A stretch of DNA of 64,000 nucleotides from Paludibacter sp. (GCA_019163375.1 JAFLKK010000005.1:283511-347510); one strand, 5' to 3'; shown: positions 43,822 to 52,695, counted from the stretch's first letter. Notes: generated by a model not told the origin, from the letters alone. Program-made: numbers and translations.

Positions 43822-44886
43822 ATGGTTACAATGCTAAAACAAGCTTTATTTAGGGTATTCAGAAAATTAGAAACAAAACACCATGAACTCAATTATCTTT
43901 TTTGGGAATGTACAACAAGGTGTAATCTGAATTGTAGACATTGCGGAAGTGATTGTTCAAAAGATAGTTTTTATAAAGACATGCCTCTTGACGACTTTTT
44001 AAAAGCTCTTGATACGATTGAATCTCCTTCTGAGCACTTCACTGTAGTACTGACCGGAGGAGAACCTCTTTTGCGAAAAGATATTGAACTTTGCGGTCGG
44101 GAAATCAGAAAACGTGGCATGCGTTGGAGTATGGTTTCCAATGGTTATTTGTATAACAACGAGAAACATATATCTTTGCTGAATGCCGGACTTGGAGCAC
44201 TTACAATAAGCATTGATGGTTTAGAAAGCTCGCATAACTGGCTAAGGAATAATGACAAGAGTTTTGAACGGGTTGATATTGCAATTGGTCTTGCTGCAAG
44301 TTCTTCACGACTTAACTTTGATGTGGTGACGTGCGTAAATAAACGCAACTTTCAAGAACTGGAAGAAATACGAACATATCTAATTCAGAAAGGAGTAAAA
44401 GCATGGCGACTATTTACAATCGTTCCCATTGGAAGAGCAAAAGAGGATGATGAAATGTTTTTGACAGATCATCAATTTAGAGAGTTGATGGACTTTATCA
44501 GTGAATCAAGAACAAGAAAAGATATTGACGTAAAATTTAGTTGTGAAGGTTTTGTTGGCGAGTACGAATCGAAAGTACGTGACTCGAATTTCTTCTGTCG
44601 TGCAGGTATAAATATTGGCTCGATATTAATTGACGGCTCAATTTCTGCTTGTCCGAACATTGACCGAACATTTTCACAAGGAAATATCTACAAAGACAAT
44701 TTTTTTTCTGTTTGGCAGACAAAGTACGAGTTATTCAGAGACAGAAGTTGGACGAAAACTGGAAAGTGCACCGAATGTAAGGATTATAAAAACTGTCAGG
44801 GAAATGGATTTCATTACTGGCATGGCGAAAAGAAAAATGTACTCGTTTGTCATAACGAACGACTAAAGAAAACAACAAATTGCTAA
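43822..44886 (+). CDS. Radical SAM/SPASM enzyme of the rSAM/lipoprotein system
   Basis: A 354-residue protein. The radical SAM motif is CNLNCRHC (CxxxCxxC) at about residues 36-43, followed by the GGEPL glycine-rich strand near residue 78. The C-terminal part is a SPASM-like domain with cysteines in FFCRAG, SACPN, GKCTECKDYKNCQGNGFHYWHG and VCHNE, enough for auxiliary iron-sulfur clusters. SPASM enzymes usually modify peptides. The start at 43822 directly abuts the lipoprotein stop (a second ATG is at 43831), so the pair is a tight operon and the likely job is modification or maturation of the lipoprotein. Its stop codon lies inside the left end of repeat copy C. Confidence 0.9.
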   Translation: MVTMLKQALFRVFRKLETKHHELNYLFWECTTRCNLNCRHCGSDCSKDSFYKDMPLDDFLKALDTIESPSEHFTVVLTGGEPLLRKDIELCGREIRKRGMRWSMVSNGYLYNNEKHISLLNAGLGALTISIDGLESSHNWLRNNDKSFERVDIAIGLAASSSRLNFDVVTCVNKRNFQELEEIRTYLIQKGVKAWRLFTIVPIGRAKEDDEMFLTDHQFRELMDFISESRTRKDIDVKFSCEGFVGEYESKVRDSNFFCRAGINIGSILIDGSISACPNIDRTFSQGNIYKDNFFSVWQTKYELFRDRSWTKTGKCTECKDYKNCQGNGFHYWHGEKKNVLVCHNERLKKTTNC

Positions 44887-44944
44887 CAAACGCTTTGTTC
44901 ATTGGCTGTCTGACTGACAAATGCCCATAGCCTCGGTTGTTAGC
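44882..44944. repeat. Dispersed attC-like repeat, copy C (short form)
   Basis: Perfect 8-base terminal inverted repeats GCTAACAA (44882-44889) and TTGTTAGC (44937-44944). It retains GTTCATTGGCTG and CAAATGCCCATAGCCTCGGT (44918-44937) but lacks the central part of copies A and B, giving a 63-base element, a typical attC length. Confidence 0.82.
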
Positions 44945-44968
44945 CGCATATTAGAAAAGAAACAGACA

Positions 44969-45964
44969 ATGAAACAAGTACTTACGATAACTTTACTTTT
45001 AGTTTTAACGCTAGCAACTTTCGGGCAAACGAAGACAGCAAAAGACTATGGATTCATTCATTTACAGTTTGATTACAAATCAGATAAGGTGGACATTTTG
45101 ATAAAATCAAAAAAAGGAGACGAAAACAAACGGAAACCATTGTTCTTTTTTTGTCAGGGAAGTTTACCTAAACCATTAATAAAATACGATGGAAAAGGTA
45201 TTTACGGAGTCTTTTCATTTAATCCTGATAGTTTGGCAATTAAGTATCACTTAGTAATAGTTGGTAAGCCGTATATACCCTTAATTATGAACGTCAAAGA
45301 ACTGAGCAAAAGCTTTGACTTCATTGACAGCACCGGACATTATCCAAAACAGTATTCTGATAGAAATCTGTTGAACTATTATGTTGACAGAAATCTGAAA
45401 ATTATTAAATACCTACAAAGACTAAGTTGGGTTTCGAATAAACAACTTGTTGTATCCGGGCATTCTGAAGGAAGTACAGTAGCTGCAAAAATGGCAATTA
45501 GCTCCCATTTGGTGACTCATTTAATTTATTCTGGTGGTAATCCAATGGGGCGAATTATGTCAATTATACAACAAGACAGAGCTACTGAAAATGATAGTGT
45601 ACAAAGTGCGGAAAATGACATTGAATACTGGCAAAATGTGGTTCAAAACAAAACGAATATGGATGCGACACACGGCGACAGCAATAAAGCTACCTATGAA
45701 TTTTCGACCCCACCAATTGAGTATTTGAGGAAAATGAAAATCCCGGTACTTGTCTGTTATGGAACAAAAAATTGGTGCGCACCATTTGTCGACTTTATGA
45801 GAGTTGATTTTATACGAAAAGGAAAAACTAACTTTCAATTCAATCCATATATTGGAACTGAACATAATTATTTCCCATTGACGAAAGAAAACAAACCAAA
45901 TTACGATTTGTTTAATTGGGATAAAGTTGCTAACGATTGGCTGAAATGGTTAAACGAGAAATAA
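44969..45964 (+). CDS. Secreted alpha/beta hydrolase
   Basis: The frame extends upstream into repeat copy C, but the ATG at 44969 starts a proper signal peptide (KQVLTITLLLVLTLATFGQ), giving 331 residues. The nucleophile elbow is VVSGHSEGSTVAAKMA (GHSEG, Ser nucleophile), and the C-terminal GTEHNYFPL supplies the probable catalytic His; an Asp lies in the CYGTKNWCAPFVDF segment. The fold is that of dienelactone-hydrolase or prolyl-oligopeptidase-like enzymes, acting in the periplasm. The substrate is unknown. It looks like the third unit bounded by the dispersed repeat; no repeat is seen after it. Confidence 0.83.
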   Translation: MKQVLTITLLLVLTLATFGQTKTAKDYGFIHLQFDYKSDKVDILIKSKKGDENKRKPLFFFCQGSLPKPLIKYDGKGIYGVFSFNPDSLAIKYHLVIVGKPYIPLIMNVKELSKSFDFIDSTGHYPKQYSDRNLLNYYVDRNLKIIKYLQRLSWVSNKQLVVSGHSEGSTVAAKMAISSHLVTHLIYSGGNPMGRIMSIIQQDRATENDSVQSAENDIEYWQNVVQNKTNMDATHGDSNKATYEFSTPPIEYLRKMKIPVLVCYGTKNWCAPFVDFMRVDFIRKGKTNFQFNPYIGTEHNYFPLTKENKPNYDLFNWDKVANDWLKWLNEK

Positions 45965-46056
45965 AATCGTTGGCCTATTCCACCCTCTCGGACTTTTGCA
46001 CCTGAGAGATACGTAAATAGAAAAAACTGATTTCACAAACATTTATTTTTAAAAAC

Positions 46057-46650
46057 ATGACTAAAAAGGTACTCTTATTTTTGGCTCAGGGGTTTGAAGC
46101 GTACGAAGCTAGCACCTTTACCGATGTATTTGGTTGGAGCAGGGAATCAGGGCTGGAATCTGTTGATATGATTACTACCGCCTTACGACCAACGATAAAA
46201 TGCTATTGGAATCTGATTGTACAACCGGAAATGGCCTTCGATCAGATAAACGTTGATGACTTTGATGCGTTGGCTATTCCGGGTGGCGCGGGTGAAGCCG
46301 GCTTTTACGAAGATGCATATGACGAACGGTTTCTTGATCTGATAAGGGAATTCGATAAAAAGGGAAAGTGTATTGCTTCCATTTGTGTGGGAGCTTTACC
46401 CATTGGCAAAGCAGGTGTATTAAAAAACCGGAATGCTACTACCTGGGATTTGAATGAAGGGGCAAGACGAAAACAGTTAGCTGATTTCGGAGCAAATGTG
46501 CAGGATAAGCAAATGGTTGTCGACAAAAATATTATTACATCAACCGGTCCTGCCACCAGCATTGATGTGGCTTTTCAATTGCTTGAGATGCTAACGGATA
46601 TTCAAAACGTAAATGAGATAAAAAGAAATATGCGCTTTATAGTGGATTGA
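46057..46650 (+). CDS. DJ-1/PfpI family protein
   Basis: A 197-residue protein of the DJ-1/ThiJ/PfpI fold. The nucleophile Cys is in ASICVGALPIGKAG, preceded by AIPGGAGEAGFYED and a Glu in the first helix region (FEAYEAS), the usual triad neighbourhood. The family includes deglycase/chaperone, glyoxalase III and isonitrile hydratase-type enzymes. It precedes a DapB-like gene by 45 bases (same strand) and may share its transcript. A specific activity cannot be given. Confidence 0.88.
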   Translation: MTKKVLLFLAQGFEAYEASTFTDVFGWSRESGLESVDMITTALRPTIKCYWNLIVQPEMAFDQINVDDFDALAIPGGAGEAGFYEDAYDERFLDLIREFDKKGKCIASICVGALPIGKAGVLKNRNATTWDLNEGARRKQLADFGANVQDKQMVVDKNIITSTGPATSIDVAFQLLEMLTDIQNVNEIKRNMRFIVD

Positions 46651-46695
46651 TATTGTTATCATTCTATGAATAGCAAAAAGAATAATAAGTACAAA

Positions 46696-47382
46696 ATGGA
46701 GAAAATAAAAATATTTGTTGCCGGTTCGGGAAAGTTAGCCAATGCGATACTAAGTTCAGGTTTGTCGTTTCAATCGTGCGAAATACGAAAATGGGATACA
46801 TACTACCAAACGCTTAATGAAAAGGCAATATTGGTGCACGCAGGTTCAGGGAGGCAACTAAAGGAATGTATGGAATTCTGCGCCAGAACAAAAACTATAT
46901 TTATTGAACTGTCCACCGGCTTGGAAACAGAAACACTGAATGCTGATTTTCCGCTTATCATTTGTCCCAACACGTCCATCCTGGTGTTGAAAACATTAAA
47001 TATGCTCAAAGCAAATGGTCGGAACTTTGAAAATTATTCGATTTCCATCACTGAATCTCATCAATCAACAAAAAAGACTGAACCCGGAACAGCCTATGCT
47101 TTTGCTAATGCGTTAAAATTTCCGGTCGACAAAATCGTATCAGTACGCAATCCTGAGATGCAACAAAACATGATAGGAATACCCGAAGAATACCTGGGAA
47201 AACATGCTTATCATAAAATTAGTATCAGTGATGGAAGCGACGAGCTAACACTAGAAACAAAGGTATTGGGACATGATTCTTACGCAAAAGGCGTTAAACT
47301 GATAATCGAAACGGCTTTGATTAATAATTTGGAAAATAAAAGATATACGGTGCTGGAGTTGATTGAGAAGAATATGCTGTGA
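46696..47382 (+). CDS. Dihydrodipicolinate reductase-like protein
   Basis: The frame opens at 46666; the ATG at 46696 (MEKIKIFVAGSGKLANAIL) fits the Rossmann start and is preferred, giving 228 residues. The nucleotide loop is VAGSGKLANAI, and the C-terminal half has SITESHQSTKKTEPGTAYAFA, which resembles the E-x-H-x-x-x-K-x-D-x-P-S-G-T motif of DapB, with the catalytic His and Lys at the right spacing. The protein is shorter than DapB and the DAP genes are absent here, so it is more likely a paralogue than the lysine-pathway enzyme. It follows the DJ-1 family gene. Confidence 0.65.
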   Translation: MEKIKIFVAGSGKLANAILSSGLSFQSCEIRKWDTYYQTLNEKAILVHAGSGRQLKECMEFCARTKTIFIELSTGLETETLNADFPLIICPNTSILVLKTLNMLKANGRNFENYSISITESHQSTKKTEPGTAYAFANALKFPVDKIVSVRNPEMQQNMIGIPEEYLGKHAYHKISISDGSDELTLETKVLGHDSYAKGVKLIIETALINNLENKRYTVLELIEKNML

Positions 47383-47465
47383 AATGGCCTGCACTCAGGA
47401 GGCTTTGCTCCCACTTTCAGCTCGGTCTAAAGTTGTTGAGATAGTGGATGTAATCTTATTTTTAT

Positions 47466-47473
47466 TAAATTTG
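47466..47473 (+). promoter_or_regulatory. Putative -7 element for the T9SS protein gene
   Basis: TAAATTTG, 55 bases before the ATG at 47528; no well-spaced -33 TTTG. Confidence 0.45.
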
Positions 47474-47527
47474 CAGGCGCTATAAATAAACGCTATAGTT
47501 TGCTAACCCTAAATTATTTATAAAGAT

Positions 47528-48979
47528 ATGATTATGTCTCACAAAAGAATGCTCCTGACCACGGTCGTTTTTTTCTTCGGGTTGTTTCTGATAACTGCAC
47601 ATGCGCAAACAACAACCTACGGCGATACCATCTTTTTTGATGATTTTGGGCAACACATTACCCGTGTAACCACACCTTATATGCCCGGTGGAAGTTACGC
47701 GTTTGCCGATGCCAGCGGTAACAGCAACGAAAAGGAAATTCAGGACAATTATTACGCAGTTGTCGATCCACGACACATTGCAGATGCAGGTCAATCTTCC
47801 TATTTCTGGACTTCTACAAGTCCCACTGTCACCTTGCCCGGAGGTGCCAAATCCTATTATGCCACTGATCACACCGGCAATGCGGATGGTGCAGTAATGG
47901 TGATAAATGCAGGTACTACAGTGAATTACATATATAAACGTCCGGTAATTCTAAAAACAGGATTCCGCTATCAGTTTTCATTTTGGATATACGTGGTGGC
48001 ACGCAGTTCGCAATTTTCCATGGAGGTGGTAAATCAAAACAACAATACAACCAAAACATTTGCTGGTCCTGTACTCGATGCCGAGGGTGTCTGGTCGAAA
48101 TACACATTAGTCTTTCCGGTTCCATTATCGACAACAGCAACTTTAAATAATGTTACCGCCGGACTGCAAAATAAATTTTCGCTGGTGAATGGAAACGATT
48201 ATTATATAGATGACATCTTATTAAGTACGCTGTATACCGATCCGGTGGCAATAACGGCTAGCAATATCAGTCCGGTGTGCCAGGGACAGCCCATTCAGTT
48301 TAACGCAGTTCCGAAAGGTGATGCCATACCATTTGTTTATGCATGGACAGGCCCAAACGGTTTCACGTCCACCGATCAGAATCCGGTACTCACCAATACC
48401 ACTACTGCGGCAACGGGAACCTATACTGTTACTGTAACTGATGCACTCGGGCAAACAGCTATTGCTACCACTAACGCCATCGTAAATCCTGCTCCCAACA
48501 GCAATTTTACGGTTTCAGCCGAGACGATTGATCTCAGGCATAATTCAGTAACGCTTAGCATCACACCCGAAAAAAATGTTGTCTACGATTGGGATCTGGG
48601 TGATGGAACAACCGCTAATCAAACCACCATCAATTATGCCTATACAATTGCCGGAAACATACCCGAATACACGATCACACTGACGGCTAAGGACAGTATT
48701 GGTTGTAGCAGCACCAGCACAAAAAAAATTGAAGTAGTACCTTTTATCCCTAATGTTTTTTCTCCAAACGGAGATGGAGTGAACGATCTGTTTATGGCAG
48801 GATATGAAGTGCAGGTTTTTGACCGGAATGGTATAGTACTCTACAAGGGCAATGCCGGTTGGAATGGAACACACAAAGGCAAAAAAGTAGACAACGATAC
48901 CTATTACTATTACCTGAATTTCAACGATATAAACAATAACGTTCAGACGCGTAAAGGATTTGTAACCTTGAAAAGATAA
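47528..48979 (+). CDS. T9SS type B sorting domain protein (gliding-motility C-terminal domain) with PKD/Ig repeats
   Basis: A 483-residue secreted protein. The signal peptide is MLLTTVVFFFGLFLITAHAQ, within the first 30 residues. Residues about 35-235 form a jelly-roll, carbohydrate-binding-like region; about 240-325 an Ig-like domain (SPVCQGQPIQFNAVPKGD, GTYTVTVTDALGQT); about 330-400 a PKD domain (VYDWDLGDGTTANQTTINY). The last 85 residues are the gliding-motility-associated C-terminal domain: IPNVFSPNGDGVNDLF, VQVFDRNGIVLY, NDTYYYYLNF. This is the type B signal for the type IX secretion system. The likely role is an extracellular binding protein; the ligand is unknown. Confidence 0.92.
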   Translation: MIMSHKRMLLTTVVFFFGLFLITAHAQTTTYGDTIFFDDFGQHITRVTTPYMPGGSYAFADASGNSNEKEIQDNYYAVVDPRHIADAGQSSYFWTSTSPTVTLPGGAKSYYATDHTGNADGAVMVINAGTTVNYIYKRPVILKTGFRYQFSFWIYVVARSSQFSMEVVNQNNNTTKTFAGPVLDAEGVWSKYTLVFPVPLSTTATLNNVTAGLQNKFSLVNGNDYYIDDILLSTLYTDPVAITASNISPVCQGQPIQFNAVPKGDAIPFVYAWTGPNGFTSTDQNPVLTNTTTAATGTYTVTVTDALGQTAIATTNAIVNPAPNSNFTVSAETIDLRHNSVTLSITPEKNVVYDWDLGDGTTANQTTINYAYTIAGNIPEYTITLTAKDSIGCSSTSTKKIEVVPFIPNVFSPNGDGVNDLFMAGYEVQVFDRNGIVLYKGNAGWNGTHKGKKVDNDTYYYYLNFNDINNNVQTRKGFVTLKR

Positions 48980-48988
48980 ACAATCAAA

Positions 48989-49447
48989 ATGATGAGAAGA
49001 AAGGATAGAGCAATAACAGAAGATGAAGCCATTGAAATACTGATAAAAGGTGAACACGGAATACTCTCGATGTGTACTCCGGAGAACGAAGGCTATGGAA
49101 TACCGCTGAACTACGTTTTGGACAATCATCAAATTTACTTTCATTGTGCTGCTACAGGTTCGAAACTTGATTATTTACGCACCAACAATAAAGTTTCTTT
49201 TTGCGTGGTTGGAAATACGACCATAATACCCTCAGACTTTGGAACGCTCTACGAAAGCACTATTGTATCAGGCATAACATCAGAAGTGGATGGAAATGAA
49301 AAAAGGGATGCATTAATCAAAATCATTGAAAAATATTCTGTCGATTTCATCAAAGAAGGAAATGAATATATTGATAAATTATATGACAGAGTGTGCGTTA
49401 TAAAACTTTCAATACAGTCTATTACCGGCAAAGCAAAGAGGCAATAG
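48989..49447 (+). CDS. Pyridoxamine 5'-phosphate oxidase family protein (NimA-like)
   Basis: A 152-residue flavin-binding split-barrel protein. The start RRKDRAITEDEAIEIL, GILSMCTPENEGYGIPLNYVL and IYFHCAATGSKLDYLRTNNKVSFCVVG are the family signature; it resembles the Nim-type nitroimidazole reductases and related FMN proteins of Bacteroidetes. There are ATG codons in tandem at 48989 and 48992. The gene lies 9 bases after the T9SS protein but has no functional tie to it. Whether it reduces nitroimidazoles cannot be told; generic PPOX-family is the safe label. Confidence 0.87.
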   Translation: MMRRKDRAITEDEAIEILIKGEHGILSMCTPENEGYGIPLNYVLDNHQIYFHCAATGSKLDYLRTNNKVSFCVVGNTTIIPSDFGTLYESTIVSGITSEVDGNEKRDALIKIIEKYSVDFIKEGNEYIDKLYDRVCVIKLSIQSITGKAKRQ

Positions 49448-49548
49448 ATTCTACGTGATTAACATTTTCAGACTATTGCTATTTCTATCAGGTTCACGTT
49501 AATTTATGATAAATAAGGCTATTAAGGCTAATTTTATTCGTATCAGTA

Positions 49549-49579
49549 TTTGATAAGCAGAAGATAGGCACTACATTTG
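49549..49579 (+). promoter_or_regulatory. Promoter of the serine hydrolase gene
   Basis: TTTG (49549-49552), 19 bases, TACATTTG (49572-49579): the best consensus promoter in the window. The ATG is 84 bases downstream. Confidence 0.75.
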
Positions 49580-49663
49580 TACCATAAAATGGAATGGAAA
49601 TACTGAAGTACAAAAATTGTATCATCGAAAATTATTTCCTGAAAAAGTAAGAAACTGTGAACA

Positions 49664-51028
49664 ATGAAGAAAGTACTAACGCTTATATTAATCCTTTTAT
49701 TTTCGAGTATTCTGAGCGATCAGGAAGGAAATAGTTCATCTGCGCTTGCCAAAAATAACATCCCCGCTCCTACTCTCTACTCGTCCGACGCTGTTGGGAT
49801 GAGTTCTTCAACCTTATCCCGAATTGATTCTATAGTAAAAGCGGGCATCAAAGAAAGAGCTTTTCCGGGTTGTCAGGTTATGGTAATGAAAGAAGGTAAA
49901 CCTGTTTATGACAAATGTTTTGGAAACTACACCTACGAATCGGCGCAAAATGTAAAGCCAACAACCCTGTACGATTTAGCTTCACTTTCCAAAACTACCG
50001 GAACATTGCTTGCCATCATGAAACTCTATGATGACAACAAGCTCAAAATTACCGATAAGGCATCCAACTATCTAACTTTCCTTCGGGGCACAAACAAGGA
50101 AAATATAACGATAAAAGAACTGTTGTTTCACGAATCGGGCTTGCCGGCTGGACTCCCATTCTATAAACTGACGATAGAGAAAAACAACACGCCTGCATTC
50201 TTAGCAGGAACCAAAGATACAATGCATACGGTAAGGTTGAATAGCAAAACTATGAAATACAAACCGGACTGGGTATCTAAAATTCAGGGTGCTGACTTCC
50301 AATTGCAAGTGTCGGACAGTTTTTATATTTCTAACCGCTTTCATAAAGCAGCCATGCAGATGATAGCAGATACGCGCCTGAACAGCAAAGCGTACGTTTA
50401 CAGTTGCGTGAACTTTATTTTGCTGAAAGAAATTGTAGAAACCATCAGTGGCATACGGATGGACGAGTTTCTCAACAAAGAATTCTTCGTCCCAATGAAA
50501 CTAAGCAGCATGACTTATTTGCCACTGCGCACTCACAACAAAGATGAAATAGCACCGACCTTGAAAAGGGATTTTTTGCGTAACGGAATAGTTCAGGGAT
50601 ATGTGCATGATCCCGATGCCGCTTTTTTGGGAGGTGTATCGGGTAATGCCGGATTGTTTGCTTGTGCCCGCGATGTGGCAACAGTGTATCAAATGCTACT
50701 GAACAAAGGAGAACTGGATGGAAAACGCTACCTGAGTGCGGAGACCTGCCACTTTTTTACTACTACTACCTCACCAAGCGGACGACGCGGTTTGGGCTAC
50801 GATAAACCTGTACCAGCACCAAAGCCAAGTCCGTGCTGCACCACTGCTCCATCTACGGTTTACGGACATACAGGCTATACAGGAACATGTTGCTGGGTCG
50901 ATCCGACAAACAATTTAATCTATGTTTTCCTGAGCAACCGCACTTATCCCAACGACGGTGTCAATAAGCTGGCCAGAACAGGCGTTAGAACAAAAATTCA
51001 GGAGGTGATTTATCAATCAATGAAATAA
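49664..51028 (+). CDS. Serine hydrolase, beta-lactamase class C family
   Basis: A 454-residue exported protein; the N terminus (KKVLTLILILLFSSILS) is a signal sequence. The S-x-x-K motif is ASLSKTTG, the second motif is YSCVNFILLKEIVE (the usual YxN appears as YSC, with Asn two residues later), and the C-terminal HTGYTGT stands for the K/H-T-G motif. This is the pattern of esterases, D-aminopeptidases and glycoside-associated hydrolases related to penicillin-binding proteins rather than of true AmpC enzymes. In Bacteroidales such domains often accompany a beta-N-acetylhexosaminidase, but none is fused here. The substrate is unknown. Confidence 0.88.
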   Translation: MKKVLTLILILLFSSILSDQEGNSSSALAKNNIPAPTLYSSDAVGMSSSTLSRIDSIVKAGIKERAFPGCQVMVMKEGKPVYDKCFGNYTYESAQNVKPTTLYDLASLSKTTGTLLAIMKLYDDNKLKITDKASNYLTFLRGTNKENITIKELLFHESGLPAGLPFYKLTIEKNNTPAFLAGTKDTMHTVRLNSKTMKYKPDWVSKIQGADFQLQVSDSFYISNRFHKAAMQMIADTRLNSKAYVYSCVNFILLKEIVETISGIRMDEFLNKEFFVPMKLSSMTYLPLRTHNKDEIAPTLKRDFLRNGIVQGYVHDPDAAFLGGVSGNAGLFACARDVATVYQMLLNKGELDGKRYLSAETCHFFTTTTSPSGRRGLGYDKPVPAPKPSPCCTTAPSTVYGHTGYTGTCCWVDPTNNLIYVFLSNRTYPNDGVNKLARTGVRTKIQEVIYQSMK

Positions 51029-51090
51029 AAACCAATCTAACTCGTGCTTAAGTATCAATATGCTATTTTTAATTTATAACACATAATAGT

Positions 51091-51975
51091 ATGATCAGAA
51101 AAGTTATTATTCCAGTTATTCTTGTTTTAATTGCATCAATTGCAATTGATATTGTTTTACAACAAACCATTGGTTATGTGCCCGTAGAGCTGGCACGTAT
51201 AAAAATACTTGTACTGGCTTGTATTTATTTTATCTCATTTTTTTCTCAAAAACTCCGACCATTATCCGGTTTTTTGTTGATATTGCTAGCCATACTGACT
51301 ATCAACATGCTCACCGGGTTTATCCAAACAACAAGTTTTTGGAAATCAGCCTTTAATACCGCTTCCTTTGCCGGAAATTTCGGAAGCTCCATCCTTCTGA
51401 AAATCATAGGTATACTACCAATTCTTACAATTCTGTTATTAATCTTTCGTTCGCGCAGCGAATTTTATCTTTGTATTGGAGATTTAAAACAAAAAGCCAG
51501 TAGAATTAACTGGTTGGGCATAAAAGAAAATCAAATTACCTGGGGAAAACTGGCTATTATCTCCGGCCTGCTTATTTCAACAGGAACGATATTGCTCACC
51601 ATTATTACCGTAACCAATGTTTCTGAAATAAAAGGAATTGGAAATTGGTTGAATTATCTTCCATTGATTTTGGTACTGGCTTTGGCAAATTCTTTTTGCG
51701 AAGGACTTATATTTCGTTCGGCAATAATGGCAACTTTGAAGGATGAACTTCCTAAAAATCAACTTGTATTGGTTGCAGCACTATTTTTTGGCATTTCTCA
51801 TTTCTACGGAGCACCCGGTGGTCCGCTAGGCGTGGTAATGAGCGGACTGTTGGGTTGGTACATGTGCCGAAGCATGTACGAAACAAAAGGATTTGTATCA
51901 TCCTTGATGATTCATGCCATGCAGGATGTGGTTATTTTTTCCACCCTATTTCTGTTAGGAAATTTTGCAAGCTAA
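51091..51975 (+). CDS. CPBP family intramembrane metalloprotease
   Basis: A 294-residue membrane protein with about eight hydrophobic segments. Motif 1 appears as FCEGLIFRSAIM, where the usual EExxxR has only one Glu (CEGLIFR), motif 2 as FFGISHFYG and motif 3 as SLMIHAMQDVV (His). These are the Abi/CPBP residues that bind metal in CAAX-processing and bacteriocin-self-immunity proteins. The Cys in place of the first Glu may mean reduced or altered activity. It is a single gene after the serine hydrolase. Substrate unknown. Confidence 0.8.
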   Translation: MIRKVIIPVILVLIASIAIDIVLQQTIGYVPVELARIKILVLACIYFISFFSQKLRPLSGFLLILLAILTINMLTGFIQTTSFWKSAFNTASFAGNFGSSILLKIIGILPILTILLLIFRSRSEFYLCIGDLKQKASRINWLGIKENQITWGKLAIISGLLISTGTILLTIITVTNVSEIKGIGNWLNYLPLILVLALANSFCEGLIFRSAIMATLKDELPKNQLVLVAALFFGISHFYGAPGGPLGVVMSGLLGWYMCRSMYETKGFVSSLMIHAMQDVVIFSTLFLLGNFAS

Positions 51976-52089
51976 AGAAAACGAGCTCTTTTTAATCACA
52001 GATATGTGGGCAAACGATAAAAAATCAATTATTTATCATTTATTTTAGCTAATATGAATTAATAATTATGAACTTAGCCGATTTACCAC

Positions 52090-52097
52090 TATCTTTG
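52090..52097 (+). promoter_or_regulatory. Putative -7 element for the cold-shock-domain gene
   Basis: TATCTTTG matches TAnnTTTG; the 68-base A-rich leader to the ATG at 52166 is similar in kind to leaders of cold-shock genes. Confidence 0.5.
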
Positions 52098-52165
52098 TAA
52101 AAACTACAGTTTTTTACACTAAAACTGCAAATAAATTAGAAACACGTAAAAACAAAAATAGATAA

Positions 52166-52615
52166 ATGGCGAAATCGCAAGTAAGTAGTACAAAGAAAGA
52201 AAAAGAAACCAAACGTTTAAAAAAGATTAAAGACAAGCAACAAAGAAGTGAAGACCGCAAGAAAAATTCTGTTGGTGGTGCACTTGAGGATATGTTTGCC
52301 TATGTGGATGAGTATGGTAATTTAACAGATACTCCACCGGATCCGACTAAGAAAAAAATAGTTGTTGATGTTAACAGCATTGTACTTGGTGTTAGAAAAA
52401 GAGAAGATGAAGAAACCTCACCGATTAAAAAGGGAAAGGTAGAATTTTACAACGATTCAAAAGGATTTGGTTTTATTAAAGAACTGGATACTCAGGAAAA
52501 ATATTTTGTACATGTCAACGGATTGATTGACCCAATCAAAGAAAACGACATGGTTACATTCGAACTGGAACGCGGATTAAAAGGCATGAATGCCGTAAGA
52601 GTAACCAAAGCGTAA
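52166..52615 (+). CDS. Cold shock domain protein with basic N-terminal extension
   Basis: A 149-residue protein. Residues 1-35 are highly basic (KKEKETKRLKKIKDKQ), then a linker, and from about residue 88 a cold shock domain (KGKVEFYNDSKGFGFIKE, with the RNP1 motif KGFGFI, and KYFVHVNGL for RNP2, where the usual F-F-H-x-S is changed). Such longer CSD proteins are typical of Bacteroidetes; they bind single-stranded RNA or DNA and may help at the ribosome or as RNA chaperones. A strong hairpin follows the gene. Confidence 0.92.
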   Translation: MAKSQVSSTKKEKETKRLKKIKDKQQRSEDRKKNSVGGALEDMFAYVDEYGNLTDTPPDPTKKKIVVDVNSIVLGVRKREDEETSPIKKGKVEFYNDSKGFGFIKELDTQEKYFVHVNGLIDPIKENDMVTFELERGLKGMNAVRVTKA

Positions 52616-52643
52616 ACTCACACCGGTTTCCAACTAAAATAAT

Positions 52644-52695
52644 AAATAGCACGGTACACTGTTACTTTTTTTAAAGACAGTGCTCCGTGCTATTT
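52644..52695 (+). terminator. Long hairpin after the cold-shock gene
   Basis: AAATAGCACGG (52644-52654) pairs with 52685-52695, then after a 2-base bulge on each side CACTG pairs with CAGTG. The loop has a T7 run. A following T-tract is weak (TATGTCT), so it may be a 3' stabilising structure or a terminator. Confidence 0.6.

Noticed and set aside
46696-47382. Genuine DapB of lysine biosynthesis
   Set aside because: It is shorter than DapB, the motif is only partly kept and no other lysine gene is near; called DapB-like only.
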